NCBI RefSeq assembly: GCF_964340395.1
Contig: NC_135551.1
Span: forward strand, 29,392,455 to 29,456,454
DNA from: Glandiceps talaboti
Taxonomy: Eukaryota; Hemichordata; Enteropneusta; Spengelidae
Direction: 5' to 3'
Length of the DNA stretch: 64,000 nt
Below, in pieces: positions 1 through 21,925 of this stretch. Position numbers and translations under genes: made by a program. Position 1 is the first letter of the stretch. Each line of letters starts with the position of its first letter. Below the pieces are notes generated by a model that saw nothing but the letters and a program-made list of their open reading frames with translations, searched no databases and was not told the DNA's origin.

Positions 1-202
1 GAAGTTCAGCGTACATTTCGCTTATTTATTTGTATTTACTCTGCCAGGTGAAAAGCATCGAAGTAGTATACAGTGTACATGAACAGACTGAAGTTCAACT
101 TCCACAAGTTCCATGCATGGTATGAGTCGGCATATTCACGATTAACGATCGACCTTTTCTTGCTTGCTCTCACTCTCATCTCATTCCCAGTCTGCATAAA
201 CC

Positions 203-11678
<11,476 letters not shown>

Positions 11679-13243
11679 ACAAGCCACAATATGTCATTTG
11701 AATGTGAAGTGATCATTATCATATCAATACCAAGTAATGATGCAATACAGATAGCTGCAACCACTGCCACACAAAAATTCTCGTACATCAATTGACAAAC
11801 AAATTGCCTTCGATTCTTTGTTTATTAAGGCAGTTGTCTGAACAGAATTTCTCAAATGTGTTATTCTCCTGACAAATGAAAATTCATTTCCCTTTATTGA
11901 CAGTTCTGAAGAATACTGGATAAGGCTATGAAAAATGACTATTTCTACCTATAGTCTTGTTGTTTTTCAGTATAATTGAGTTTCTAAACAGGTTTGGATA
12001 AAAATACATATAAGCACTTGATTAAGTGTAGAGCAGTAGCCATTTGTTGTCAGCAATAATACTAAACATACCTGTTTAGACCAGACTAACCCAATCCTTA
12101 AGGTAAACCTAACCACAACTCCCTATCAGTAGCTGTGATACTGTGTGTATCATCTGTGTAGTCAGTCCACAGTCATACATTCTTTCCCACAGCATTCTTA
12201 AGTCACTAATCGATTGTTGTCACACTAGGTGTTACTCAATACTTTGATATAATGTTCTATTGATACACACCAGGATGTCTTTGTATTACTCTAATTCCAG
12301 CCACTTTATATCACAAAGTCACAGTAATTATGTCTCACTGTTAAACATGTCATTCTCATGTTGGGGTGGTCTGTAAGCTAGTGATTGTCTTTTAAATATG
12401 TAAGCTGTGTTTTCATTTTAATAGCCGAGGGTCTCTTTGTCGTATAGTATTGAGCTTTGACTAAATGGACTTGGGAGCTGAAAACAGTACACTTTTAGAA
12501 AATGTGTATTCAGTATAAATGGTGAAATATATCAAATCAAATCTGAATTAAAATGTATTTGAATTAAGAAAACAGTATCTTTCTGTATTCTATCACCTTG
12601 TGTTAATTATTATTTGTGTGCACACATGTGTATGTATGTATGTATGTATGTATGTATGTATGTATGTACGTACGTACGTACGTATGTACGTATGTACGTA
12701 CGTACGTACATATGTTTGTGTGTGTGTGTGTGTGTGCAAGTATGTTCAATGCAAACAAAAAAATGAAACGTCAACAAGTCAGGTGCACATGATCACCTAA
12801 TAGCACTCATATTGATACTTCAATATTTCTTTTGTACTTTCTGAAAGATGCAGTGTGTGTAATGTGGGATGGCTAACTTGATTACATATGTACAGTGTGT
12901 AGGTATGGTGCTGAAAGAACTGGCAGCTTGTGGCAGTATATAAAAAAATCACTTGTAGAAGGTGTCAAGTCTCATTCAAATATGTATGTGTATTTTATTC
13001 TACATTATTATTACCAAATTATATTATTTATTGTATTACTAAATTATATTATTTATTGTATTACCTAATTATATTATGAATTCTTGTAATACTAGAATGT
13101 TATTGTGTATCAATTAAATATGTCATCAGATCTCGGTGTAATTTGTAGTTTTAGGGATTTTACTTTTCTAGCAAGTCTGTTTATTTCTCTTTATGTTTTC
13201 ATGTACATGTATGTTTCCTGTAAAAGCCTCGCATGTTTCCCTA
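11679..13243. other. Intergenic, 3' side of the upstream gene
   Basis: Probable 3'UTR then AT-rich spacer. It holds a TATG/TACG/TG microsatellite (12630-12737) and a short AATTATATTATTTATTGTATT duplication near 13020-13080. No further gene seen. Confidence 0.55.
12630..12737. repeat. (TATG)n/(TACG)n/(TG)n microsatellite
   Basis: Tetranucleotide tract with C/T alternation at one position, ending in TG dinucleotides. Confidence 0.95.
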
Positions 13244-13366
13244 TAGTCTAGAATTCTAAACTGGTACAGTAAATTATGTTTTAAAAACTTCATAACTTTA
13301 ACACAAAGTTAAAGTAATGAAGTTTTTAAAACGTAATTTACTGTACCAGTTTAGAATTCTAGACTA
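13244..13366. mobile_element. Near-perfect 123-bp hairpin element
   Basis: Arms of about 58 bp with very few mismatches: TAGTCTAGAATTCTAAACTG at the left end is matched in inverse at the right end, closing on GTTAAAG around a loop of about 5 bases (ACAAA). No coding capacity. High arm identity suggests a young element or a recent inverted duplication. Confidence 0.75.
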
Positions 13367-13419
13367 GTTTCTCTGCTGCAACATACGCTTACCATGTAAC
13401 ATGTTGCGGCGATCTTACC

Positions 13420-13431
13420 GCCCTCTAGTGG
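13420..13431 (+). promoter_or_regulatory. CTCF-like motif between the two genes
   Basis: GCCCTCTAGTGG fits the CTCF core consensus GCCMYCTRSTGG at every position and sits in a partly palindromic CCGCC...GGCGG context. It is 4.3 kb upstream of the FOXO start and 1.7 kb downstream of the first gene's stop. Binding is inferred from motif only. Confidence 0.35.
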
Positions 13432-14131
13432 CGGTTTCGTGACTTTCAACTTTGACATTGGAGAGAAAGCCTTCCCTCTCCAAAACGCCGTTATTTAAAC
13501 GCAGTAGTCTAGTCAATACAGTGATTTAAAAGTATACTCTAAAGAGATGTATCAGAACCAACAATATTAATGGTATTGTTAATACAGTCTGGACTCGTCA
13601 ATATTTGAATGTATAGACATAACGATGCCCGGACACACATGCGTACTGTAATGTGTACTAGTATACAGATAGACAAACCCGGTTGTTATTGATGATATGA
13701 CTATTATGAAGTATTTCATAGGCATATTTTGTTATTAAAAAGAGTGTACACAAGAGATGGCGTGACTATAGCATGGATGTGTTACTTAGCATGCTGAGTT
13801 GCTATGTACCAGTGGTGATAAAAGCTCTCTGATAGTTGAATTTATTTTGGGTGTTGGGATTACTGGCCACAAGAAGACTGCTGATGCATGTCATTCGTGT
13901 CTTTCTTTAATTATGAGATATAAATCCCACCCACCCAACCAACACCGCTAAAATATGTTGAAATCGTGCAATATTACCATTATTTCCTCCGCCGAGGTTT
14001 AATAAATACGTAGTTTGATATACTGTAAACATTTGCATGACTACAAAATTTTGCTATTCAACAAATTTTAACTAGTTCCCAAATACAAATAAAATCCTAT
14101 TTGACGAATTGCTGAGTCTGGTCTCAGACCA

Positions 14132-14373
14132 CAGGGGCGTGTAATGTTTCATAGATTGTTGTTTTCCAGGTCTACAGACTAAATATAACAACATTTTGAT
14201 TAATATATATTCCTACATGTAAGGGGAAGAGACATTTAATATTTCTTCGTAGTATAGAGATTGATACATTTGTAGCACTGGCAGCAAGATTCGTACGATA
14301 TTTTCCTAAGAAAACTACATTCTAAGCAATAAGAAAACAACAATCTATGAAATATTACACGCCCCCCTGTGTA
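14132..14373. mobile_element. hAT-like MITE flanked by TCAGACCA
   Basis: TIRs of about 37 bp: CAGGGGCGTGTAAT then TTTCATAGATTGTTG on the left (14132-14168), inverted on the right (14333-14369). The 8-bp direct repeat TCAGACCA is at 14124-14131 and 14374-14381, although a TGTA lies between the right TIR and its copy. An 8-bp duplication and a CAGGGGCG end are typical of hAT elements. No transposase. Confidence 0.62.
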
Positions 14374-15456
14374 TCAGACCACTAGAATTGCAGAGTCTGG
14401 TCTCACACCACTAAAAGTGGTCTGAGGTCTGGTGAACAGTGTCTGTGTACAAAGAGACACTTTGTCACTCCTTTTTTTCCTGGCGAAATAAGCTAATATT
14501 AGTCTTTCAGTGAAAATGTCCTTTATTAAATGCAGTAATTTATTCATTGCTATTTGAATTTCGCAATCCCAGCAACCCGTTATCAGTCGCTTTCACATTT
14601 TGCGGCCATATGTACCTTAAAGTGGTTATCGTCATAATGGTTGAAAATTACAGTAGTGTGGATGTTTTGCATTAGTTGTGAATGCAAAGCGTAAATAATT
14701 TACCTAGTATATTTCAGCAAGACTTCTTCGGCTTGGGGTCAATGACATCGACTTGTCACATGACCGTAATATGGATAATCTAATCCATTTACTAATACCA
14801 CTGATGTGTGTAGTTCATCATGGCTTCGCGAAGTTCATTGTGACCGACTTCCACCGAAGTCCTTCCCGCCCCACTATCTGGTTCTCGGAATACTTAATTA
14901 ATTTACACATTGTTATGTTACATAACGGTAGACAGAACTGGGAACATAACAGTCCCAAGAAGACAGGAAGTGTGTTTAGTGGTCTGATGTTTATATTGTG
15001 GTGGACAGATTGATTGTGCCGCGGTCGTTGAAGTTTACAAAGCTGTGACGTTGAATCATTCGATCAATACACGTGAGACATTTTGTACCATCATGTTGTG
15101 ACGAGGCGTGTTATAGTAAATCCACACTGCCTCCATATCGATGAATAGGTTGTCATTACGTAAACAGCATTTGGGTGTTAGCCAGTTGTAAACAACCTCG
15201 TTTTGGTTGTTCGTAGTAAAACTGGGTCAGACCGGTGTATAGCGGTATACTGTACCAGCACCTTCCCTTTTAGCCACCAACGAGGTCATCTATACAATTT
15301 ATACGGTATCAGATCAAATTTCCGGAATCTTCCCGTCCATATTTCCCCGCCATAATTATTATGAAAATATAGCCGTCCTTTCTAAGATACTATCACAGAC
15401 ATTCACACACACATGTACAAATACAACAAGCTTATACTGGAATAGTTGGTGTAATA

Positions 15457-15643
15457 CACAGTCACTTGTGAGCTAATATTCTATTCCGGGATAGTAATAT
15501 CCGAGTATATTCCGGAACAATCACCGGCAACGGTATTTTTTGAATATCATAAATACCTAATAACGTCATTATTTTGTATTATGATCATCCTAGACGAGAA
15601 TATTACCATCCTGGAATAGAATATTAGCTCACAGGTGACTGTG
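15457..15643. mobile_element. hAT-like MITE, 187 bp, with 8-bp target duplication
   Basis: TIRs of about 45 bp beginning CACAGTCACYTGTGAGC and continuing TAATATTCTATTCC, inverted at both ends with few mismatches. The flanks GTGTAATA (15449-15456) and GTGTGATA (15644-15651) are an 8-bp target duplication with one difference. Non-coding centre. Confidence 0.75.
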
Positions 15644-15789
15644 GTGTGATACTGCAATATTAAACAAACTCTGGTCATTTTTGTTATTTTGTGAGGTGTC
15701 ATGTTTATTACTATATTTAGTATTTATCTGTTTTGTGTGTATTTTGGGTCATATTTTATGCATACTTTATAAGTAGTTTCGTGTTAAAT

Positions 15790-16077
15790 TACTATACTAT
15801 ACTACACTACACTACACTACACTACATTACACTACACGCACGCACGCACGCTCACACACACACACACACACACACACATACATACATACATACATACATA
15901 CATACATACATACATACATACATACATACATACATACATACATACATACATACATACATACATACATACATACATACATACATACATACATACATACATA
16001 CATACATACATACATACATACATACATACATACATACATACATACATACATACATACATAGTAAATCATCTTTATTT

Positions 16078-16124
<47 letters not shown>

Positions 16125-16128
16125 TATC
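15790..16128. repeat. Compound microsatellite block (ACTAC)n-(CA)n-(CATA)n-(CAT)n
   Basis: Pentamer tract at 15790-15835, CA at about 15852-15877, about 180 bp of CATA to 16060, then CAT at 16078-16123. Long open frames here on both strands are repeat artefacts. Confidence 0.97.
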
Positions 16129-16269
16129 ACTTACAAATTAAAATGTTTCCAATACTACATTGTACGGGTACCGTTTTCACCTTTGTATTTGTATAAACTG
16201 TAGAATCTTTCTTCATTTTATTCGAGACATTATCATTGCACCATGTACTTTACAAGCGTGCGTTCGCCC

Positions 16270-16352
16270 TGTTACCCTTGTATGTATTTATTTTTCAGCT
16301 TTTTAAAAATTGTAACAGAGTTTTAACAGGAATAAATGTTCGTTAAAAGATC
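16270..16352 (+). mobile_element. 3' tail of a retroposon with trinucleotide tail, copy 1
   Basis: The block containing TTACCCTTGTATGTATTT, TTTTTAA, TTGTAACAG and AACAGGAATAAATGTT recurs at 44687-44760. In both places it runs into an ATC/ATG-type trinucleotide array after TTAAAAGAT. A conserved 3' end followed by simple repeat is typical of RTE-clade LINEs and SINEs mobilised by them; that assignment is inference. Confidence 0.55.
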
Positions 16353-16459
16353 ATCATAACCACCACCACCACTACCACTACCACCACCCACCACCATCAC
16401 CACCACCACCACCACCATCACCACCACCACCACCACCACCGTCGTCGTCGTCGTCGTCG

Positions 16460-16492
<33 letters not shown>
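16353..16492. repeat. (CAC/CCA)n-(GTC)n-(ATC)n trinucleotide block
   Basis: Three successive trinucleotide tracts following the retroposon 3' tail at 16270-16352. Confidence 0.95.
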
Positions 16493-16873
16493 CAAGAGTT
16501 GCCTGACTTTACGTTTACGACCGTGACTTGGCGTTTCGTTCGTGGAAAAATCGAGGTTAGACATATAAGACCTGGACCATAACAGCTGGAAATTTATTTT
16601 ACATGTAAAAGAAAAATAATTCCGTCCTGTAGCTATATGCACTTGAAGTTCGTCGACCTCTACTATTTGTTTTGGTACGGGGTATTGTGTTCCAAGGGAT
16701 TCTCTCTCTTTAAACAATTCATCGATTTCCGCGATCCTTTTCACCGCCAAGTTGATTGATAGTCTTGACTGAGTCACCGTAACGTAAGTAGATTTTCGTG
16801 GTTGAGATGATTGGCCGTCAAAGAGTACAGATTTTTTTGAACAAAAATTCTCACAATATTTTTTGATAAACAA
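16490..16873 (-). other. Unsupported 127-codon open frame upstream of FOXO
   Basis: Minus-strand frame starting MFIKKYCENF, containing RIAEIDELFKERESL and ending RKRKVRQLL just at the trinucleotide array. It is not low-complexity and its length is somewhat above chance, but I see no family, no partner exons and no good splice sites. It could be a retroposon fragment or chance. Confidence 0.15.
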
Positions 16874-17384
16874 CAGTGTATTTGTTTGTTCATAGTAAGC
16901 TTCTGTGTATTTTTTTCAACGGACACGCGTGGGGCCGGGGTGTATTACTCTTGGCACATAGCCAAAAATTAGTTTATAACAGTACTGGTGTTGTTAATGT
17001 CATGTCATTCCAATGTGTGTAAGTTATTGTCTTTTCGCGGGAAAAGTATATACCGCCCTCACGTTGTATTGAATTTGGTTTTATTTTGCATAATTGCATA
17101 ATACAATTATCAACAATGCAGTCCGAGATCTTGCGGTCGATCCTTGACCACGCAAACAAAACTAGAAAGATCAGGTGATTGTGTCAAGCAACGACACGAA
17201 ATTGACGTATTTGTGATACGACCATGTAAATGTTTGTTTTGTGTATCTACGATCAAAAACTTATGTTATTGTGAGATGTGGTGGCGCGCTGGTAGGAAAT
17301 TTAAACTTTATGCTGTCAAGGAATTTTTTGCTACGGAACATTTTGGATACATGAGCTCTGTAAGGGGCGGTTACGTATGTTTGG

Positions 17385-17396
17385 CACGTGCACGTG
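17385..17396. promoter_or_regulatory. Doubled CACGTG E-box upstream of FOXO
   Basis: CACGTGCACGTG: two abutting canonical E-boxes 378-389 bases upstream of the FOXO start codon. CACGTG is bound by MYC/MAX, USF, TFEB/MITF and CLOCK-type bHLH dimers. Functional role is inferred from position and motif. Confidence 0.4.
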
Positions 17397-17414
17397 AGTC
17401 AAAGGACGAATACT

Positions 17415-17561
17415 ATTGGTTGTTATCATGAATGATTGACAGGTAGCTGACGCAATGGTCGATAAAATCAATGGCTGTATGATAATTGATTACACAGCTT
17501 GCAATCCTATTGGTCAATCCACTCGCACCGTGACCTGTTGCAACCTTAGCGACTACGTCAT
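17415..17561. promoter_or_regulatory. FOXO proximal upstream region: inverted CCAAT boxes and CRE-like site
   Basis: ATTGG (inverted CCAAT, NF-Y type) at 17415-17419 and 17509-17513, and TACGTCAT (CRE/ATF-like on the reverse strand) at 17554-17561, all within 360 bases of the FOXO start. No clear TATA box; the transcription start is not determined. Confidence 0.35.
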
Positions 17562-17773
17562 CGTACAGTATGCAGATACAGACGTACTGCATTTCATTAC
17601 GCGTTTTCCTAGCTGAGCACTGGAGCTTGGAAATTTCAGACCTGAAATGCGAGACTGACTAGCTGTCGTTCATAGCACAAATTTATAGCTTTTCACCTCG
17701 TTTTCCAGCCGTACCTCTATGTGGAGCAACAGTATATACTATTACATGTAATCGAAACAGCTTTAGTTAAAAA

Positions 17774-18145
17774 ATGGCTGAAATACCGGAGATAGACCCT
17801 GACTTTGAACCACAGAGTCGTCCGAGATCGTGCACATGGCCCCTCCCCCGACCTGATTTCAGCGTCCAGAAACCATCACCACCATCTTCCGATCAACCAA
17901 CACCTGAGCAAGAAACACCACAAGAAAATGCTGAAGTGAAGCAAGAACAAACAAGTACTCCAAGCCGTAAGAGTAATTCGCGGAGGAATGCATGGGGGAA
18001 TCTTTCTTACGCCGATTTGATAACGAAAGCCATCGAGAGTGCACAGGACAAGCGTTTGACCTTATCACAAATCTACGAGTGGATGGTGAAAAATGTACCG
18101 TATTTTAAGGATAAAGGTGACAGTAACAGTTCGGCAGGATGGAAG
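17774..18145 (+). CDS. FOXO: FOXO coding exon 1
   Basis: Residues 1-124, from the start to ...SSAGWK in the forkhead domain. Donor AAG|GTAAGG, phase 0. Splitting the forkhead between GWK and NSIRHN is the conserved FOXO intron position. The N-terminus ([20 protein letters not shown]) matches the family's hallmark 14-3-3/AKT segment. Confidence 0.96.
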
Positions 18146-20138
18146 GTAAGGTCCATTGTCATTCATTACGTCTGACACATGCGTTTCAGACTTCAGAAAC
18201 CTGTGAATTTGATATTCAAATGACAGCTACTACGATCACGAGTGTTTTAGCGTTCGCCCCAATGTATAATCGGCCTAAGCAAACTACGTAACATGTTATG
18301 AATAGAGACACGTATATCCGAGATACCGAAAACGATCCGCCATTTTGACCGCAAAGGTGACAGGCGACGTAAATGAGTATCAATTGTACAATATCTTAAG
18401 TCAGTAGCTATATTGAAACCTTACAAGTGACATCGAAATATACATCAATCATTCTTGGAGTTTGTTTTTATCAACCAATTTCCACCTTCTTGTTTTGAAG
18501 GAGATGCGTTATTTTCTTGAGTATGTTCCGTCTGCAGGCAGACCTGCGTTCAATTCAATATTATTGTTAGTTGGTTGAGACTTCCCAATATTGTTTTATT
18601 TGCAGAATTCCATCCGTCACAATTTGTCTTTACATAGCCGTTTTGTACGGGCACAAAACGAAGGCACTGGTAAGAGTTCTTGGTGGATGATAAACCCCGA
18701 TGCCACCAAAACTGGTAAATCTTCACGACGTAGGGCAGCTAGTATGGATACTAGCAATAAGCAGTTCGAAAAGAAAAGGGGTCGTGCCAAAAAGAAAGCA
18801 GCAGAACTTGCAGCGAAATTAGCTGCTGCTGGCGACAGATCAAAGTGGAGTCCACAAACCCCAGATGGGAGTGATATCATGGGAGCAGAGTCGCCACTGC
18901 CTGCCTTCCAACTGAGCCCAGACTTCCGCCCAAGGACCAGTTCCAACGCAAGCAGCTGTGGACGTCTCTCGCCAATCATGGCAAACCCAGAGATGATCGA
19001 TGATATGCACGACAACGAAGTGCCTCCCATGTCCCCTGGACCACTTGACTGGGGTAACAGTATTCCTGTGACAAACTACTCTGGATCCGAATTGCTACGT
19101 CAAACCACAGACCAGCTAACAGATGCTTTAGCAGAGACAATGAATTTGAATGGCACAGATTCACTAGGACTAGATCAGATGACACTGTCACCACAATCAC
19201 AGATCCAACCGACACAGACACAGGGACTTTATACGAACCAAACTGGTAGCTCATTCACGTTATGCACACAAGCATCATCTTTTGCCCCGCAGCAAAATAC
19301 GAGTATGACCAATGCTCAGTTGTCATTCACTGGACAGTTCACACAACAAACTTTGTCCATGGGACAGGGACAGACCTCTCCATCACTGAATGTGATCTCA
19401 GAAAACGCCCAACTTAGCCTGCCTATCATGCAGCAACCATCACCAGTGTCCCTAACAGATGCCATGTTGTCACAACATGATCCAATCCTATCCCAAGCTG
19501 ATCCAATCATTTCCCAACAAGATCCCATGTTATCCCATCAACCAGGGAGAGATTCTTTGCTACAGCCAGAACCGACATTACAAGATGTTGGGCTGTCACT
19601 GCCTCGCGAGCAGAAATACAACCCCTCACGTTTGTTGAATCTGAAGCCCACAAGTGGCTCATCCACCATGCTTGGCAACAACCCAGTGCAATTTCAGCCT
19701 CAACAACCAAGTCGTTTGCTGGCACAGCTGATTGGCAACAACAACTCCAACCAACTACAGTTGCATCACTTACAACAGCTGCAACAACACCACCTACAGC
19801 AGCAGCAACAACTGCAACAACAACAACAGCAACAACAACAGCAGCAGCAGCAGCAACAACAAGCACTGCGTCAATATCAAGTTCTACCACAAAATCTACC
19901 ATTTGCACCTGATCAGTTAACTAATATGCATGATAAATTTCCCAGTGACTTAGAGTTGGACATATTTAATGGTGGCTTAGAATGTGATGTGGATAGCATT
20001 ATACAAAATGAACCAGACATTGGGGACACTGGTGGCATGGACTTCAATCTGGATGGGAATACTGCTAACATGGGAGTCAATTTAGGATTTACCTCAACTA
20101 CTAGTGCACCTACTGTTACACCAAGCTGGGTTCATTAA
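17774..20138 (+). CDS. FOXO: Forkhead transcription factor FOXO
   Basis: FOXO is the nuclear effector of insulin/PI3K-AKT signalling. It activates stress-resistance, metabolic and cell-cycle genes and is exported to the cytoplasm when AKT-phosphorylated and bound by 14-3-3. Model: 17774-18145 joined to 18606-20138, 634 residues. AKT site 1 is RPRSCT (Thr21). The forkhead domain is about residues 71-167, with [13 protein letters not shown] as recognition helix H3. AKT site 2 is RRRAAS (Ser170), followed by a basic [12 protein letters not shown] (180-188). AKT site 3 is RPRTSS (Ser237), followed by [10 protein letters not shown], the likely CK1/DYRK region. A Gln/Leu-rich tract spans about 510-545, with a run of about 16 Gln. 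The C-terminal transactivation motif is [20 protein letters not shown]. The start has an in-frame TAA two codons upstream and context AAAAATGG. Only one FOXO gene is in view, as expected of an invertebrate. Confidence 0.97.
18146..18605 (+). other. FOXO: FOXO intron 1 (460 bp)
   Basis: GTAAGG...TTTTATTTGCAG. Very short compared with vertebrate FOXO first introns, which run to tens of kilobases. No repeat or gene seen inside. Confidence 0.9.
18606..20138 (+). CDS. FOXO: FOXO coding exon 2
   Basis: Residues 125-634, beginning [10 protein letters not shown] and ending TVTPSWVH with TAA at 20136-20138. It carries the second half of the forkhead, AKT sites 2 and 3, the NLS, the Gln-rich region and the C-terminal transactivation motif. 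Several motifs of the SQxDP type (residues 290-310: [19 protein letters not shown]) form a small imperfect internal repeat. Confidence 0.97.
   Translation, partial: NSIRHNLSLHSRFVRAQNEGTGKSSWWMINPDATKTGKSSRRRAASMDTSNKQFEKKRGRAKKKAAELAAKLAAAGDRSKWSPQTPDGSDIMGAESPLPAFQLSPDFRPRTSSNASSCGRLSPIMANPEMIDDMHDNEVPPMSPGPLDWGNSIPVTNYSGSELLRQTTDQLTDALAETMNLNGTDSLGLDQMTLSPQSQIQPTQTQGLYTNQTGSSFTLCTQASSFAPQQNTSMTNAQLSFTGQFTQQTLSMGQGQTSPSLNVISENAQLSLPIMQQPSPVSLTDAMLSQHDPILSQADPIISQQDPMLSHQPGRDSLLQPEPTLQDVGLSLPREQKYNPSRLLNLKPTSGSSTMLGNNPVQFQPQQPSRLLAQLIGNNNSNQLQLHHLQQLQQHHLQQQQQLQQQQQQQQQQQQQQQQALRQYQVLPQNLPFAPDQLTNMHDKFPSDLELDIFNGGLECDVDSIIQNEPDIGDTGGMDFNLDGNTANMGVNLGFTSTTSAPTVTPSWVH
19753..19866 (+). repeat. 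FOXO: CAA/CAG polyglutamine-coding tract in FOXO
   Basis: CAA and CAG codons mixed, encoding a Gln/His/Leu-rich stretch with an uninterrupted run of about 16 Gln. Codon mixing would reduce slippage compared with pure CAG. Length variation between individuals is likely. Confidence 0.9.
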
Positions 20139-20175
20139 TGCCAATATTATCACCATGAGCTCAAAATTTTATTAG
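20139..20175 (+). other. FOXO: FOXO 3'UTR segment ending in a splice donor
   Basis: 37 bases between the stop codon and the donor TTAG|GTAAGT at 20175/20176. Vertebrate FOXO1 and FOXO3 also place a 3'UTR intron close after the stop. A junction less than about 50 bases past the stop is not expected to trigger nonsense-mediated decay. Confidence 0.5.
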
Positions 20176-21803
20176 GTAAGTGGTCTATTTTCCTTACACA
20201 TTTCAATCATCTTAAGGAGCTGATTATTGCGATTGTTGTTTATTCGAAGTCACTTCACTTCACCCTATGAACACAAACACTTGTCATAATTATTAGATTC
20301 CTTTGTGGAATACCCGGAACATAACTGTATGTTGAAACCAAAAAGACAACAAGAAACAAACATTTGCTGAATAGAAATCAACTTGACAATGAAATACATC
20401 TATAAAAAACTGTGTACAATTTAATCATAAATAAAGCACCATCAAATGATTAGGGTGAATAACAAGAAAAGTGTTATTGAAATTCTCACATCTTTCAAGT
20501 TTCAGTAATGCCAACCACAATGTTTTTAAAAAATTACACCATCAGAGAATTCTGGCTGTATGTATTGAGTGTAAAAGATGATAGGCATATGTAGTAACAG
20601 TACACCTGGGATCCTTTATGGAGAGCTTTATATTAAACACAAAAGTGCTATAAACTACTTAGTTGAATTGTGCAAGTGTAGTCCTGTATTTCCATATGGC
20701 AGCCCCAGCCCCCAGTATGAAAACTCCATATGTATCTAGTGTGCATGTACTTTTCCAATGTTGTGGTTTGCCATATATGGTATACTTCACCTAATATGGT
20801 GCCCTTGACCAAATATGGTATGTTTGACCTTCATCAACCTCCAGGTGTTAATGTAACTTTCACCTAATTTAACAAAGTTTTCCTAAGCTGTAACCTGAAT
20901 CTGCCTTCATAACTTGATGTTTCTGAATTGACTTCCGGTGTTATTTTTGGTAAGAGAATTGATAAATGATGTATGCATCAATTTACTGATGAAATAAAGT
21001 ATACAACATTCCTGTGATAAAAGCCGTATGTTAACTGTAGAGCCATGAAGTAGCTTGAACTCACCAACTCTTTGTATACTATTAAATCACAGCCTAACTA
21101 CTATACTTATTAATAAGATGAAATCATATCTTATTAGCCCAAAGTTGTGCTTACTTACAAAAAATGAACTTTTTTGTTGCGTAATTATTAAATTTCTTGG
21201 CTTTTTCTGGAAGGAGTTGAACCAGAAGTACTAACTTCTTGCATACTAAAACATGACAAAGTTATATGATCAATCATTGGTCAGTTGACAAGGATTGCCT
21301 TGTTATATATCATACTAAACACACTTTAATAATGCCTTTGGGGAATTGAATCTCTAGTACATAATACTGCTAGTCTTACTATATTAGTACAGTTATTACA
21401 AGTCTGTACTGTGGCTGAAATTGTCAATCACCCCCACGCTCCACCCCTTCCCCCATTAATTACATCATGCCACCCCAAAGCATCAGTCATACTTTGACAA
21501 TGATGAATATATTTAACTTAAATTTACTTGGGGGGTTCATAACTTTGTTTTTATGTAGTGTGGTTAAGAGCAACTGGACTACTTTCTATTTGAAGTAGCA
21601 TCAGGCTGGCACAATGCTAACACATCTGGCATTGACTCTCACTAACAACTGGGGAGAATTATGATTTGTCAGCATGAGGCTAGTTTAGTCTAGCTAACAC
21701 CGGACTAGTAAAACTGAAAGGGATTTCTGAACTGTTAAATTTAGCAAAACTCTACCATTGATCTCCTACTTGCCAAGGTTCTGACCCCAGTAGAATTTAT
21801 CCA

Positions 21804-21925
21804 GTGTCTGTTACCCAGTACAATTTATCCAGTGTCTGTTACCCAGTAGAATTTATCCAGTGTCTGTTACCCAGTACAATTTATCCAGTGTCTGTTACCC
21901 AGTACAATTTATCCAGTGTCTGTTA
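21804..21925. repeat. 29-bp tandem repeat, about five copies
   Basis: Unit contains AATTTATCCAGTGTCTGTTA then CCCAGTAC. The open frame over it is a repeat artefact. Confidence 0.92.

Noticed and set aside
15733-16203. 156-codon plus-strand frame and minus-strand Cys-Met-Tyr-Val frames
   Set aside because: CATA/CA/CAT microsatellite translations.
16866-16875. Forkhead-type site (ATAAACA) upstream of FOXO suggesting autoregulation
   Set aside because: A 7-bp match in AT-rich DNA is expected by chance many times in this window.
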